A DNA stretch of 64,000 bases from Sinotaia quadrata (GCA_028829895.1 CM054181.1:28914357-28978356); one strand, 5' to 3'; positions 25,001-37,219 are shown, counted from the stretch's first letter. The notes: a model not told the origin generated them from the sequence alone. A program made the numbers and translations.

Positions 25001-25377
25001 TTAATATATTGTTGCGGTTCTATAATTTGTACCGTAATTCCGCTGTCATTTAGGATGTGATGTGTAGGCTTCAATTATTTGTACAGTATTCAGCGAACAG
25101 TCGTAGGTCTAATCCCATCGCAGGTCGCCGAATAGTACGATTTGGAGAAGACTTTGCCTTTCCTGTATTTTAGAGGTTGTACGGATTAAAAAGAAAATCA
25201 ATTAATGGAACATCTTTAATCGTTAATTAATCTACTGAACAAGTTGACAAATCATCAAACTGCTGTTTCCTACTTATATTTCTAAAGTTTGTATTAATGG
25301 TGTTTTTCTAAGACATATTTTTAATTGATTATAATATTTAACTATTAATAGATGAATTCATTTATAAAATCATCAGC
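25000..25377. other. intergenic, nothing firm
   Basis: 25,010-25,180 has a retroelement/LTR-like look (tgttgcggttc start) and a weak tRNA-tail-like string, but neither can be supported. The rest is AT-rich. Confidence 0.3.
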
Positions 25378-25526
<149 letters not shown>

Positions 25527-25559
25527 CTGCTAGCAATATCAAAGGAGCACATACCAAGG

Positions 25560-25622
25560 TTACACTGACGTCAGTCCGAATTCTTATGACGGATTTTCAT
25601 ACGTCATTTAGTTACGTCTTTA
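25560..25622 (+). promoter_or_regulatory. CRE-like conserved block upstream of gene B
   Basis: A palindromic TGACGTCA at 25,566-25,573 is followed by gacggattttcatacgtcat. The same pair of motifs in the same order lies at 40,561 (gene C) and 58,852 (gene D). TGACGTCA is the CREB/ATF consensus. Conservation among paralogues supports a function, but no expression evidence is available. Confidence 0.5.
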
Positions 25623-26494
25623 AAGGTATTTATTTTGTCCTTGCTGTCAGGATTGATGTAAGTTTCAATCAGTTCGGAGGCTCTTTCCAATGAATTCTTC
25701 TTAATTAGTGTGTTATAACTCTTTTGGTCTGCCAGCTTGAGTTACGAATTCATTAATGAACAATTATTATGAATATTATTTATCCAGATAAACCACTTAG
25801 ATGGCGATAAGTAATGCACCTACAGTCCACAATGATAAGCTTAAATTAAGCAATTTTTAAATCAGGTGAATATTAGAACCACCATCAAAGAATACTGATA
25901 GTTAATCACTTAATAACTGTGTACAAGCTATTACTTAGCAACTATATGAATATGTATGTATTGCTATTATATATAGGAAATACATGAACATGTCAATTTA
26001 TTTTTATTATTATTGGTTGCTAAGGTTTCAATTAATTATTTGTAAAATGTTAGTTGGTAAAAATTCTACACTCTCTATCAGTTAAATCTGAAGGGTATAA
26101 TAATTCAATCATTAGTTGCAATATATTCTATGTTATAAATATATTTTTGATTTCAAGACAGACTTTGAGGTTAGTGACTATTTCTACTTTCTTCTTTGCC
26201 TTACTGTGCCGTGGATAAAGCAATTGGACCTAAATGTAAAATTCTTATCTAAGAATAAAAATCTATAAATTTACAGATAAGCTATTGTTTTATTATTAAA
26301 GCATTATTAATGCTATTTCTAATTACATTTATAACAAGCAATTTAAAAGTTCCTTTACTATATAGCCATTTAACATCTACTAGGAACTCTTTCATATTAA
26401 GTTTCAACATGTGAGTAACGTAGCATTGAGTAATTCTGTTCATCCATATTGTTTTTTTTAAGTCAGGCTACGACGGACGGGGTTAATCTCACTA

Positions 26495-26741
26495 ACACAG
26501 AGCGGGAGGAAGTACTCATGAATCTTTGACGTAATTGTCGGCTGCAAGAATTTAGATTTATCTCTCTTGTTGCCGACGTATTGTCAGACGAAGAATATTG
26601 TCACCTAGCCACATATCATTTAACTTCTTACGACACACTGACTGCTGGAAGAAGGCGGAGTCCACTGGATCCATTTGTCGAACATTGCAACAATCTGAGC
26701 AGTTTATGAGACATCACATCTGTCTGACTAATTTTAGAATT
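26495..26741 (+). promoter_or_regulatory. putative core promoter and 5' noncoding exon, gene B
   Basis: Contains acagagcgggaggaag, tttgacgtaattgtcgg and ctgcaagaatttagatttat, all shared with 41,581-41,660 (C) and 59,801-59,880 (D). The block ends near a good donor, GAATT|GTGAGTG, at 26,741/26,742. The second half of the X-box seen in C and D is not present here. Confidence 0.45.
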
Positions 26742-26929
26742 GTGAGTGCGCATTAAATAGAATATAAATGAAACGACATTCTTTTCGTTTCTTTTATTAT
26801 TATAACTCTTAATTTAGAACAGGATTTGGGGTAAATTTTCGTGAATAATTTGATGGTGTTCATATTGTTTTCATCAAAATTGAAGTATTATGATTTTGAA
26901 GAATAACTGCTAGCGTTGTACCACTAACA

Positions 26930-27410
26930 CCTTTAAGAAATCCATTGATGTAGGTAGATGTTAACTTTGCAACGAGAAAAAGACTATGTGTAATTGCGAA
27001 GAAATCCTTTGTTTTATTTGTGGATTTTCACAGAGATATTAATACAAAGTGACATTGTTAAAAATTTCATTTATTGCGATATGTATTTTGTACTGACAAA
27101 ATACCAAGTTACACTGTTAAGAAATCCATTGTGCATTAAGAAAAATATAAAGTAGTATTTATAAATAAATCTATTTTGAATTGAGAAAAATACAAAGTGA
27201 TATTGTTAAGAAATCCATTTTGCACTAAGAAAATTTCAAATTGGTATTATTAAGAAATCCATTCTGCACTGAGAAAAATACAAATTGATATTGATAAGAA
27301 ATGCACCGATTTACGTATTTTGCACAGACAAAGGAACAAAAATATCATTGTGAAGAATCGTTACTGAACCCATTGATTTAAGTGTGCGAATTGCACTAAG
27401 AAAAATAAAG
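26930..27410. repeat. minisatellite, about 60 bp, aagaaatccatt...gcactaagaaaaa type
   Basis: About seven degenerate units with gttaagaaatccattttgca and ctaagaaaaatacaaagtg. The same family occurs upstream of coding exon 1 in C (41,990-42,350) and D. Confidence 0.85.
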
Positions 27411-27419
27411 CGATTCAAA

Positions 27420-28255
27420 ACAGAAAGACATTTTTATTTTCTGTTGTGGCATTCTGATATAGTGTGTTTTTTGCATTCTGATATAGCGTTGTTTTTGACA
27501 TTCTGATGTAGCGTGATTTGGCTTTCTGATATAGCGTGAATCAGTATTCTGATATAACGTGTTTCGGTATTCTGATATAGCGTGAATCAGTATTCTGATA
27601 TAGCGTGTTTCGGTATTCTGATGTAGCGTGTTTATTGGCATTCCTATATACAAGTATATAGCGAGTTTGGGCATTCTGATGTAGCGTGTTTTTTTGACAT
27701 TCTGATGTAGCGTGTTTTTGGCATTCTGATGTAGCGTATTTTAGCAATCTGATGCAGCCATTTTGACATTCTGAAATGGCGTGTTTTGGGGCATTCAGAT
27801 ATAGCGTGTTTATGGCATTCTAATGTAGCGTGTTCTGGCATTCTGATATAGCATGTTTTGGCATTCTGATTTAGCGTGTTTTTGGCATTCTGAAATAGGT
27901 GTTTCGGCATTCAGATGTAGCGTGTTTTTGGCATTCTGATGTAGCGTATTTTAGCAATCTGATGCAGCCATTTTGTCATTCTGATATGGCGTGTTTGGGG
28001 GCATTCAGATAGAGCGTGTTTTGGCATTCTGATATAGCATACTTTGGCATTCTGATATAGCGTGTTTTTGGCATTCTGATATAGCATACTTTTGTCATTC
28101 TGATGTGGCGTGTTTTGTCATTCTGATGTGGCGTGTTTTGGCATTCTGATGTGGCGTGATTTGGCATTCTGATGTGGCGTGTTTTGGCATTCTGATATGG
28201 CGTGTTTTGGCATTCTGATGTGGCGTGAGTTTGACATTCTGATCTAGCGTGTTTT
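27420..28255. repeat. minisatellite, about 24 bp unit
   Basis: About 34 units of ggcattctgatatagcgtg plus ttt. A block of several units at about 27,700-27,800 recurs at 27,935-28,020, so there is higher-order duplication. Minus-strand frames across it (MPKxAISEC-type repeats) are a repeat artefact. Confidence 0.93.
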
Positions 28256-28625
28256 TGTATGGCGACATATTAATGCACTCAAACAACAAACACTCGATCA
28301 CCTATCTGCCGCAAACATCAAACACCGGTCTGTAAATCTACCACCATGCACTACTCATTCATTCAGGACCTCACTCCTAAACCAACATGACGCAATACGC
28401 ACACGTCATTCAAATTATAATAACATTCAATGCAACAATGAAAATTTATATAAAATATATTGGAAAATTCCCCATCATACAAAAGGTATAACTTAAATCT
28501 TTTCGTATTAAAAAAAAAGATGCTGTCAAAAAAGTATGCAAATATATGTTTGAGCCCCAAACTGTATATCAATTTGCTTTCAATATCTTTACTGTATCAG
28601 CAGGCTCTGAGTCAGAAATTAAAAT

Positions 28626-28722
28626 ATGGCAGTGACTTCACAACCTGGAAAGAATCTCATTGTGATTCCCTCGCTGGGTACCCGCGAGTGGACTACTGGA
28701 CTCTGTTTTTTCTACACTAACT
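28626..28722 (+). CDS. gene B coding exon 1
   Basis: 97 nt, phase 1 end. Acceptor tttactgtatcag ends at 28,600 (an alternative NAG is three bases later). The donor is AACT|GTGAGTAG. The 5' UTR string gtcagaaattaaa before ATG is shared with C and D. Confidence 0.9.
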
Positions 28723-31700
28723 GTGAGTAGAGTTACGTGTTGCTTTACTTGTACCCGAAAGTCTATTGCTGAACATTAACACTTTCAATGCTAGACACAG
28801 AAATGTCATTGCTGACAATAATACTTATGGAGATAAATAACACATGATTTATTTATGATTTAAAACAAAAATAAAAGCTCTAAACACGTTACAATACTAA
28901 ATAAACATTCATTAATGTTACACTGAGCCACCATCAAGAAAGACGATTAATTATGGCACTAGAACTTTAATACATATATGTAGTATAGAAACGTAATCTT
29001 TACAGTAACACACTAAACAAACAAAATCAGCATAACACATCATCATTCCACACCAAAAATGACCATAAAGCATACACAATGTAACAAGAACTATCATCAT
29101 TCCACACCAAAAATGACCATAAAGTATACACAATGTAACTAGAACTATGATAGTAACTAGAACTATCATCATTCCACACCAAAAATGACCATAAAGCATA
29201 CACAATGTAACAAGTACCTCTCCCACCAATAAAAATAGTTAAAGTTGTAAAAGTGTGTAGGTAAAATAGATGTAAGATTTTTTTTGAAAGATATTAAAAC
29301 GAGATTCTTTAAAGTATGCCAAAAGGCAGTTGCGTGAAAATGTCAGAATCCTGATTTGAGAAAGATCACTGACCACACAGGAGTCTTCATGTTGGAACAG
29401 GCACACTAAGAATATGATCTTAAAGGTTTAGTATTGCTTCAAAACATATTTTCGTAAAATTTTAAAGCAAAAGTATTATTTTTATGAGCCTACTAGTTCT
29501 GTTATGAATGAACTATAAACTACTAACCTGGGATCTGTAAGACACCCCCACCCACCCTCTCACTCGAACATCGAAGACGACAATAACAACAACAGTGTCA
29601 ACCAGTGCTTTAGTCCACGCACTACCGGTCTAAAGCCCTTTTCAGCCAGCCAGTCATGAAAAAAGCATCAGACGAAAGAACTACAAACCCCGCTACACAA
29701 AGATTCAACAAGACATCCATACAACATCACCACAACAACAGCAAAAACCGCCACAACATGGACAGATCAGCAATCAACTGACAACGCAAAAGGCACAAAG
29801 CACAGGAAATTAAAACTGCAAACCTAAACCAAGGAGAAAAAATAAACCAGTGAAAAAGCCACTAAGGTCGAAACGGAACAAGAAAAAAACGAAAAACAAC
29901 ACCTACTGCACACAACGGCTGCCACCCTCTTCAGAATGAAGAGACTGCTAGTCGTACTCATGAGAGCGGGGTCTGTCTCTAAATTCATGGATGACATATT
30001 GGTAGAAGAACACATCCATGTGTTACAGAAGTTCTTCCAGCATTTTAACGAATATAACCTTACTTTTAGACCAACCAAATGTTTCTTTGGACATTTCAAA
30101 CTTGAATATTTGGGGCACGCAATGGGACAGTGTCTCCTGTGGCCAGATGCATCAAAAATCAGAAAACTAGACCCCTCTCCTAAACAATGTTAAATCCTTT
30201 CTGGGATTGGCTGGTTGCTATAGAAATTTCATTCCAAAATTCAGTGCCGTCACCAAAACACTTATTGATTTGATGAGGAAAGTCAAACTTGAGTTATTAA
30301 TTTGGAGCAAGGAGTGTGAAACCAGCTTTGCTAGTTGAAAGACTGCCTGTCACAAGCTCCTGTCCTCCACTTGCCTTATTTCAATCAGGAATTCATACTC
30401 AGAACAAATGCTAGCAATGCAGGACAAGGTGTTGTACCGATGCAGAAACATGATGATATTCTGTATCCAGTAACTTCTTCCAGTCGTGTGTTAAATGTGG
30501 CTGAACAGAATTATTTGACTTCAGAGAAAGAATGTCTTGGAATCATCTGGGCAGTCCAGAAATTCCAAGCCAAACTATATGATAAGCAAATATTTATTCT
30601 AACAGATCATCAATCTCTTGCCTACTTAGCTCACTTGACTAAGGCAAACGGGCATTTGACCAGGTGGTCATTACTGCTGCAACAGTATACGTATACTGTG
30701 GAAGTCATCAAAGGCACCAAAAATGTAAGGGCCGACTATTTGTCCAGAGCAGTAGAAATGGAAGTGTAAGGATCCAGTACATAAGACTCTGTAAATGCTG
30801 CCAAATCTGTATATAAATATTTGTATCTTCACTACAGTAAAGATGTAGGAATAATCCTGCACATATTTAATTTATATGAAGCTAATATGATCATATATGT
30901 TGTATTTTTCTATCCAGAGATAAAATCCTCACAGCAACTTGGGATAATTTTAGTCCTGTGTACATGAAAAGTGCTTCCACAGCAATGCTGGCGAATATAC
31001 TTTTTCAAAAATGCCTAACACTGCACATTAATCATTTTCATCTGTGTGGCTTCTAAGATGTTAGAAACAATGAAGGAAAAATGGATTACGAAATATCGCA
31101 AAATCTTTCTCAAGTCTTTTGAAGTCCTCAAACCTATTTTAAAAATCCTTAAATTGGAGGTTTTTCTGCTATTTTGTCACTGCATTATGACACGTTGCCG
31201 ATTTTGTTTGTTATGCATGAATGCATTTTGCGGACCGGATAAAACCGCTTAGTTTGCCCTTATGCTTGTTCCTCACCTCCATCTCTAGTGTCAGAGAAAT
31301 AATGCTGAGCCTTTTGAAAATGGATGCCCTCCCACCCCACGCCCAATTCGGCCTACCCCATTTTGCGCCTTGCAGTATAAATAAAATCTGAAAATACTTG
31401 GATACTGTCTGCAGGCCTGCGAACCTGCTGTTGTCTGCCATGCTTAATGTGTCAGGTGGCCAGACGCATGGACGAGTGCTGTCTTATGCCCTGCTTATTT
31501 TGGATAACATTAGTCGCCATGCGTACAGAACTCAGAATTCTAGGCGGTATCAAGGTATGTATTTAACACACATCATACTCAAGTTTATGTTTTTTATATT
31601 TTACTCTTTGTGTGGCAAGATACTGTCAGCTAATTGCTTAATTATTAGTTTCATAATTAATACATAACTATAATCCTCTCATGCAATTAACACGCACAGT

Positions 31701-34700
31701 CACCCAACAGGGGTCTTTTGTCTTTGCGGTCACGAGAGCGACTAGGTCAATCCCTGGAACAGTCTGCTAACCAATTAACTCTCTGTCCAAGTGTTACCTG
31801 TCTGGACTAACAGACCTTAATTGAATCTTGTCTTTAATCCAGCCCCCCCCCCTACACACACACATTAGCTCTCTATGATGACGGGAACTATCCTAAAACT
31901 TGCACTTAACCTTCTTTCTATTGTTGTTACGTCATTGGCAGCCCCCACCCATCATCATACACCAAGCACCTCTCTATCAATCTAACGAGAGTGGATAGTT
32001 ATAAATTCAACAATTTATTTAAAAAAAAGATAAATAATAATTAAAAAAGAGTTTACAATTAAATGTCGTCAAAATTACACTCAAGGCAATTTATCAGAAA
32101 TCACAAATCTCATCAAAGATGCATATAATTAAGTCAATCAAGAAAAATATATCATGCCAATTCCAAGAACAATTACTAGGAATTTTACATCAGGGAATGT
32201 CAATACAGTTTAGTTAGCTTACACAAATTCTCATTATCAATAAACAAACCAGATAATCACAAAGTTTAAGTCAATCTAGATATTTAAGAGAAAAATCAGA
32301 AATAGATAAGGAATTTATGAAATCATGGAAACATGTACAGATTACACAGATAATTCGTATATCAATTCAACTGATTGCAGCCTGTGAGCGGTAGTCTTGT
32401 TCTTGTTTTAGAGTTGACTGGCAGTTAAAAGTCTTGTGATAATGGCCTTGCCTGATAACAGTTCTGCATACCATCACATGAATGTCTGAATAATCCATAT
32501 AGAATGTACAACACAAGCACAATCACAATCTTGTCCAAATGTGAATTACACAGCACAAGCACAAATCAGTTTCTTGTCCGATTTTCACAATGCACAAAAC
32601 TCAGTCTTTACCACTGCCCTTGAATGAAATAAAGTGGGTACAGTTTTCACAGTTCTAGTTTACAATTTTGGTTTCCAACACCTGGCCCTTTTATTGGCTT
32701 TTAGTTTCAACAGTTACTTGGCCAGGTCAGTCTTATGCTCCTCACAGCTGCCCCCCCCTCCTTATAACTCGGTCTTCTTGAAGGACTCAAATTCCTCAAG
32801 CAAGTATCACTGGTTGTCTATGAATCTTCTTCCAGTTAAAGATACACCAGGTCGCAATCTCCAGTTGCGTCAAAGCACACATACAGCGTTCCACACTTCT
32901 CTAGAATATTACACAGAGTCCCAACAAGAATTCCACTGCTCATGGACCTCAGCACCTTTAGAAAATCTAATGGCAGTTAACAGTTGTCAACGTAGAAGTA
33001 AAACTTCAAACTTCAACCGTTGACTCATACGAATGTCGACATAACCAATGTCGAGTGAAGCTTGCCACACTTGAAATTCAAGAAGAAACTTGAAGCTTAC
33101 AAATAGAATGGCTTACGAACTGTGACAGAGGAAATATAATGGCACGCATCAGTCTCTTGTTTCAATAATTTGTAATCTGTACTTTTATTCTCGTTTCTTC
33201 ATTTAAAATTTCCTTTTTTACAATTCTTTTTTGATTCTTTATGTAAACAAGAATAAAAATGACATAGTTTAAACTCTTTATAACATTTACAAGAAAAAGC
33301 GTAATTCAAACAGATTCTAAAACAAGTGTTAGAAATCAGTTACAATAACAAGCTCTAACCGCGAAGCCGTCACCCATGGGACTCGATGATCATAAAAAGA
33401 GTGCAGGTTGATTTATTTTTTTCGCTGACTTTTCTCCAGAAGATGCAGTAAGCCTTTTATCAGTGATATTCTCAGCTTTGGGGGTCCTCTGGAGAAAACT
33501 TCCTCTCCTCACTTGTTTCTGGAGAGGGCAGGGGGTGGATGTGTGTCGAGTAGATGTAGTGTGTGTGTATCGGTGCGTGTCGCTGGTGATGGTTGCTGTG
33601 CTGCATGTCGGCGTGTCTGGTCGGTGGAGGTAGGCTTTAGTCCGGAGGTCTGTTGACTAAGTCGCCGTCGTGGTTGTCGCCATTGTTGTGGTGGGGAGGG
33701 GGTGTTTTACAGAGCCCAGGCTAGAAACACACCAAGTCTGTACTTAGCGTGTATGTGCGCCTGGGATGTTCACCCCCTTTTCCTGCTAGTGGTTTGGGCG
33801 CTGTTGTCGGCGCTGATGTTGTTGTTGTCCCTGGCGTCTGTAGGGTTGTGTATAGATTTTTGTTGGTGGCCAATATAGATGGTCTAGTATGAGTTGGATC
33901 ATGTCTGCAATGGGGTGGTTGAAAAAACCTACTGCATGTACTGATTCTCACTGCACCTTTGCCATTGTTGTCGATGTTGTTGTTGATGGCTGCTGTGGTG
34001 GCGTTGATGTTGATGTTGTTGTTGCGATTCCTGTTGGCGCTGTGGCTGTTGTCGTCTGATGCCTGGTGCTGGGCGCCGTCGTTTTGTTTTGCGGCTTTGT
34101 TCTGTGTGGTTGTTTTGATCTGAAGAAATTTTGCATTTAATTAATTAGAAAAAATAATTAACAAAAGTAATTGTGTCATTTGTGGTTGATATCCTCTCTC
34201 TTTAACTCGCACAAATATAGATAGATAGACAGACAGATAGATAGATAGGTAGATAGATAGGTAGGTAGGTAGATAGGTAGGTAGATAGATAGATAGACAG
34301 ATATATAGATAGATAGATAGACAGATATATAGATAGATAGATAGACAATTTTCCCTGATTTGCTGATACTTGTTTTGACTGACAGGCTAACTGTTGGTTT
34401 TATTTAATGGCTGACTGACTGAATAACTAATTACTTTCTTAATTAGATAGTTATTATTAATTTAATAGAAAGAGTAATATTTATTCTCTTTCTCCTATCT
34501 TAATTTCTTCTGTTACAAAGTACTACTTTAATTATTTATGTTACGTCATGTCCGTGACAATTCTTGTAATTATTAGAACTAACAACCAATTATTTATGTT
34601 ACGTCATGTCCGTAACAATTCTTATAATTATTAGAACTAACAACCCTGTAGGAGAAGGCTACTTTCAATGTTTGATCAAAGTGCTCGATTCGCATCCAGA

Positions 34701-34963
34701 TCTACTGGAAAGGCACAGTATAGCGAGTTTGAAAATAAAACTCAGTAGGCACAGCGATCATTCTAATGCATTTTGTTTAAGTGTTTCCATCATGTTTTAC
34801 ATGATTACTTTGCCAAGCTGTACCTGTTCAACAACTCATTAATTAAATTGTCGTTCTCTCTGTTTTCCAGGGATCCATATGCAATGACTGTCTTTCCGTA
34901 CTCTTCTGTTTTCCATGTGTTGTGTGCCAACTCTCGCGAGAGTTGGACAGTTTGGGCATGTAA
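28626..34963 (+). CDS. PLAC8-family Cys-rich protein, gene B (109 aa, 3 coding exons)
   Basis: Join 28626-28722, 31415-31554, 34871-34963. The joined frame is open for 109 aa. Seen: [10 protein letters not shown] start, REWTTGL at residues 20-26, the Cys-rich run [37 protein letters not shown], then GSICNDC and [13 protein letters not shown] before TAA. The order and spacing are those of the PLAC8 domain. Compared with A and C, exon 1 is four codons shorter, and the segment between GL and the exon junction reads CFFYTN instead of nine residues with more cysteines. Intron 1 carries a decayed Gypsy pol fragment in the same orientation. An arginine-rich ARRMDECC segment and CLPC pair distinguish it from its paralogues. 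Confidence 0.92.
29030..29215. repeat. minisatellite, about 55-75 bp x 3
   Basis: Three units with catcattccacaccaaaaat and gaccataaagcatacacaat, in intron 1 of B. Confidence 0.9.
29969..30769 (+). pseudogene. Ty3/Gypsy retrotransposon RT-RNase H fragment
   Basis: 29,981-30,193 reads as the C-terminal half of a reverse transcriptase: [12 protein letters not shown] (equivalent of the YxDD catalytic box), [21 protein letters not shown] frame change follows to [17 protein letters not shown], then a stop. 30,335-30,769 reads as RNase [58 protein letters not shown] and a terminal RADYLSR. The first RNase H acidic residue, normally Asp in T-D-A-S, is Asn here. Protease, the RT front half, integrase and LTRs are not seen. 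It lies in intron 1 of B, in the same orientation. Confidence 0.88.
31415..31554 (+). CDS. gene B coding exon 2
   Basis: 140 nt. The acceptor is actgtctgcag|GC, preceded by aaaatacttgga, which matches the aaaatactagga before exon 2 of C and may include the branch point. The donor is AAG|GTATGT. Confidence 0.92.
31560..33420. other. 5' and middle part of intron 2 of gene B, no gene recognised
   Basis: Contains a low-complexity cccccccc run and AT-rich sequence. The stretch 31,990-33,120, with repeated acaagcacaa motifs, looks transposon-derived but shows no domain. Frames such as 32,634-33,023 have no recognisable motif. Confidence 0.4.
33420..34135 (-). other. GC-richer, Thr/Gln-rich pseudo-coding block (possible transposon ORF1 relic)
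   Basis: On the minus strand the frames give Thr/Pro/Gln/Lys-rich low-complexity peptides (for example [20 protein letters not shown]) broken by stops. Composition differs sharply from the surrounding AT-rich intron. A retroelement gag/ORF1 tail is possible, but there is no diagnostic motif. Confidence 0.3.
34215..34347. repeat. (GATA)n/(GGTA)n/(GACA)n microsatellite
   Basis: Imperfect tetranucleotide tract in intron 2 of B, in the GATA orientation, opposite to the TATC tracts elsewhere. A shorter (GATA) tract lies in the corresponding part of intron 2 of C near 50,570-50,610. Confidence 0.95.
34871..34963 (+). CDS. gene B coding exon 3
   Basis: 93 nt. The acceptor is ctctgttttccag|GGATCC. 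Encodes GSICNDC to DSLGM, then TAA. A single acceptor is present; there is no decoy array as in A. Confidence 0.92.
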   Translation, partial: GSICNDCLSVLFCFPCVVCQLSRELDSLGM

Positions 34964-35009
34964 TTATCAACATTATAATCGCTGGCACCAACATCATTTC
35001 CGAAATTGT

Positions 35010-35285
35010 TTGATTTTTTTAGTAAGAAAGATATCTTAGTGCATTATATGAAATTGATTTATTGTTTGATTTTTAGTAATAAAGATATCTTAGTGCATTA
35101 TATGAAATTGATTTATTGTTTGATTTTTAGTAAGAAAGATATCTTAGTGCATTATATGAAATTGATTTATTGTTTGATTTTTAGTAATAAAGATATCTTA
35201 GTGCATTATATGAAATTGATTTATTGTTTGATTTTTAGTAATAAAGATATCTTAGTGCATTATATGAAATTGATTTATTGTTTGC
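35010..35285 (+). repeat. 54-bp minisatellite in the probable 3' UTR of gene B
   Basis: Five units of agtaataaagatatcttagt, gcattatatgaaattgattt and attgtttgattttt begin about 50 bp after the stop codon. Gene C has a single diverged unit at the same place (about 51,290-51,355), so the array expanded in B. The unit length is a multiple of three, which keeps a spurious frame open. Confidence 0.92.
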
Positions 35286-35366
35286 AAAAGTGTTATCAAT
35301 GGAAAGGGAAAGAACCATGATGAATTTAGCTTCGTCAATAGAACTTATCACATTATATGGTTTTTA

Positions 35367-35372
35367 AATAAA
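35367..35372 (+). terminator. possible poly(A) signal AATAAA, gene B
   Basis: First canonical AATAAA beyond the 3' UTR array, about 400 nt after the stop codon. Confidence 0.4.
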
Positions 35373-35894
35373 AAAGTAACAGAATATAAATTGATACTTA
35401 TTTGGAAATATATGTTAATATTATTGCTACTTCAATTCAATGGAAGATAGTAAAATTTTAATGAATGGAGAAATATATTACCTAGGGATATAACTCTTTA
35501 ATAAAATCCAAACATAAAATGACTGTACTTAAAATGTTTTTTGTCATTCTTGTATACCGGCGGGGACACCAATCACCTCCATAGAATAATTTATTTTTAA
35601 AAATCACAATAAAATTTTTATGAGATTTTTTTTCTAGTTTTCCTCTGGCATTTATATAGATTCTATTGATAATATTATTTGATCTAAATTTCGTACAAAT
35701 ATAACTTTATGAGCGTTTGAATAATTTTTCTAACCAGTAAATTAAATCTAGGGAACATTTATAACAATCAACATGGTCAACAGCAAGAATGAAATACCTC
35801 ACTTGCTTCATTATAAAAGAAAACCTCGTGAATTTTTCATAATGATATATTTAGTCAGGTTGGAAAAGTCTCGCACATCACCCCCCCCCCCCCA

Positions 35895-36195
35895 GTGAAT
35901 CTTGTATAATGATATATTTCGTTAGGCTGATAAAATCTCGCACATCAAAAATCCCCAGTGAATCTTGTATAATGATATATTTCGTTAGGCTGATAAAATC
36001 TCGCACATCAAAAATCCCCAGTGAATCTTGTATAATGATATATTTAGTTAGGCTGATAAAATCTCGCACATCAAAAATCCCCAGTGAATCTTGTATAATG
36101 ATATATTTCGTTAGGCTGATAAAATCTCGCACATCAAAAATCCCCAGTGAATCTTGTATAATGATATATTTAGTTAGGCTGATAAAATCTCGCAC
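35895..36195. repeat. minisatellite, 63-bp unit
   Basis: Five near-identical units with gtgaatcttgtataatgata, tatttcgttaggctgataaa and atctcgcacatc, preceded by a poly-C run. Confidence 0.95.
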
Positions 36196-36624
36196 ACGTC
36201 CTGTTCTATGCACAACCAAGACATAGATGACGTCTTACTGTTCATTGCTGTGTTTCTCAAATCTTTTCTTTTTTAGTGGCATACAAATGCACTGTCGTTC
36301 AGGGAACTGCCAATTTTTGTATTTCTATTACAGATGAAACATTTGCCCCACATGTTTTTTTCTAGCAAAAATGTAAAAGTGTGAAGTCGAATAAAAAGGC
36401 TGCATCATCATCATCGTCATCATCAATGTTGTATTGGCTCTCAAAAAATCAATTTACAGCAACACGTTTACTGATAAATTTAATGACAATGCTGGATTCA
36501 CACACCAACGTGATCCAGTAGAGTACAGTAGCCACTGCAGTCTGGAGAGGATACAAGTTTACAAAATACCAAGAGCATCAAAAGGAATGACCCCCCCCCC
36601 TCTGCCAAAGTCAAATCACGGGCA

Positions 36625-37165
36625 GTGCTAAGTTTCAGGAATACTCCATCTCTAAACTCTTTTCTCTTTTACACACATTCTCAACTTACAAATCCTGCAA
36701 CAATATTCATTACCCCGATACACACGCAGCATAAGAAATATACCATTGATCAAAATTTGATCAAAATTCACAAGTATAATTTACAACATAATCAAATTAG
36801 TGAACATAGAAATAATGGTTCAATTAATATAAAGCATTTTCAAATTGAAATCATATATCAATAACAATATGTAGAAAATATTCCATTCTTTCTTTATCAG
36901 TCAGTTAACTTATTATAAGCTAACGATCGCATTTATAACCGGACTTGAGTAACGTCAAAATCAAAGTGATTAGAATATAGAAAGTTTTCTTCAACAAAGT
37001 AACTTTCAATTTATCTCCATTGGATAAAATTATATTATGAAAAAAACTACTCGTCCACTAAGAACTGATTTGGATTGCATTAGCAAGCAAAACAACCAGG
37101 TCTTTACAAAATATCATCATAAGTAGTGCCCAAGGTCTGGTCACATTAACATCAGCACAAATATA
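36625..37165 (+). repeat. interspersed repeat R1, copy 2 (partial)
   Basis: Shares cctgcaacaatattcatta, a tcagtcagttaactta-like block and atcataagtagtgcccaagg..tggtcac with the other R1 copies. It is more diverged and lacks the left part. Confidence 0.5.
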
Positions 37166-37219
37166 TAATTATATAGTGAAAAATAGAGTCAATCAACTCT
37201 GCGCTGTCACACTATGATA

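Noticed and set aside
25010..25180. tRNA-like or LTR-like string (taatcccatcgcaggtcgcc)
   Set aside because: No cloverleaf could be drawn, no A/B box pair, and no second LTR or primer-binding context was found.
27420..28255. CRISPR-like appearance of regular repeats
   Set aside because: Units are contiguous tandem copies with no unique spacers, in a eukaryotic intron or upstream region, and no Cas genes exist here.
28951..29229. 92-codon minus-strand frame with [16 protein letters not shown] repeats
   Set aside because: Product of a three-unit minisatellite in intron 1 of gene B.
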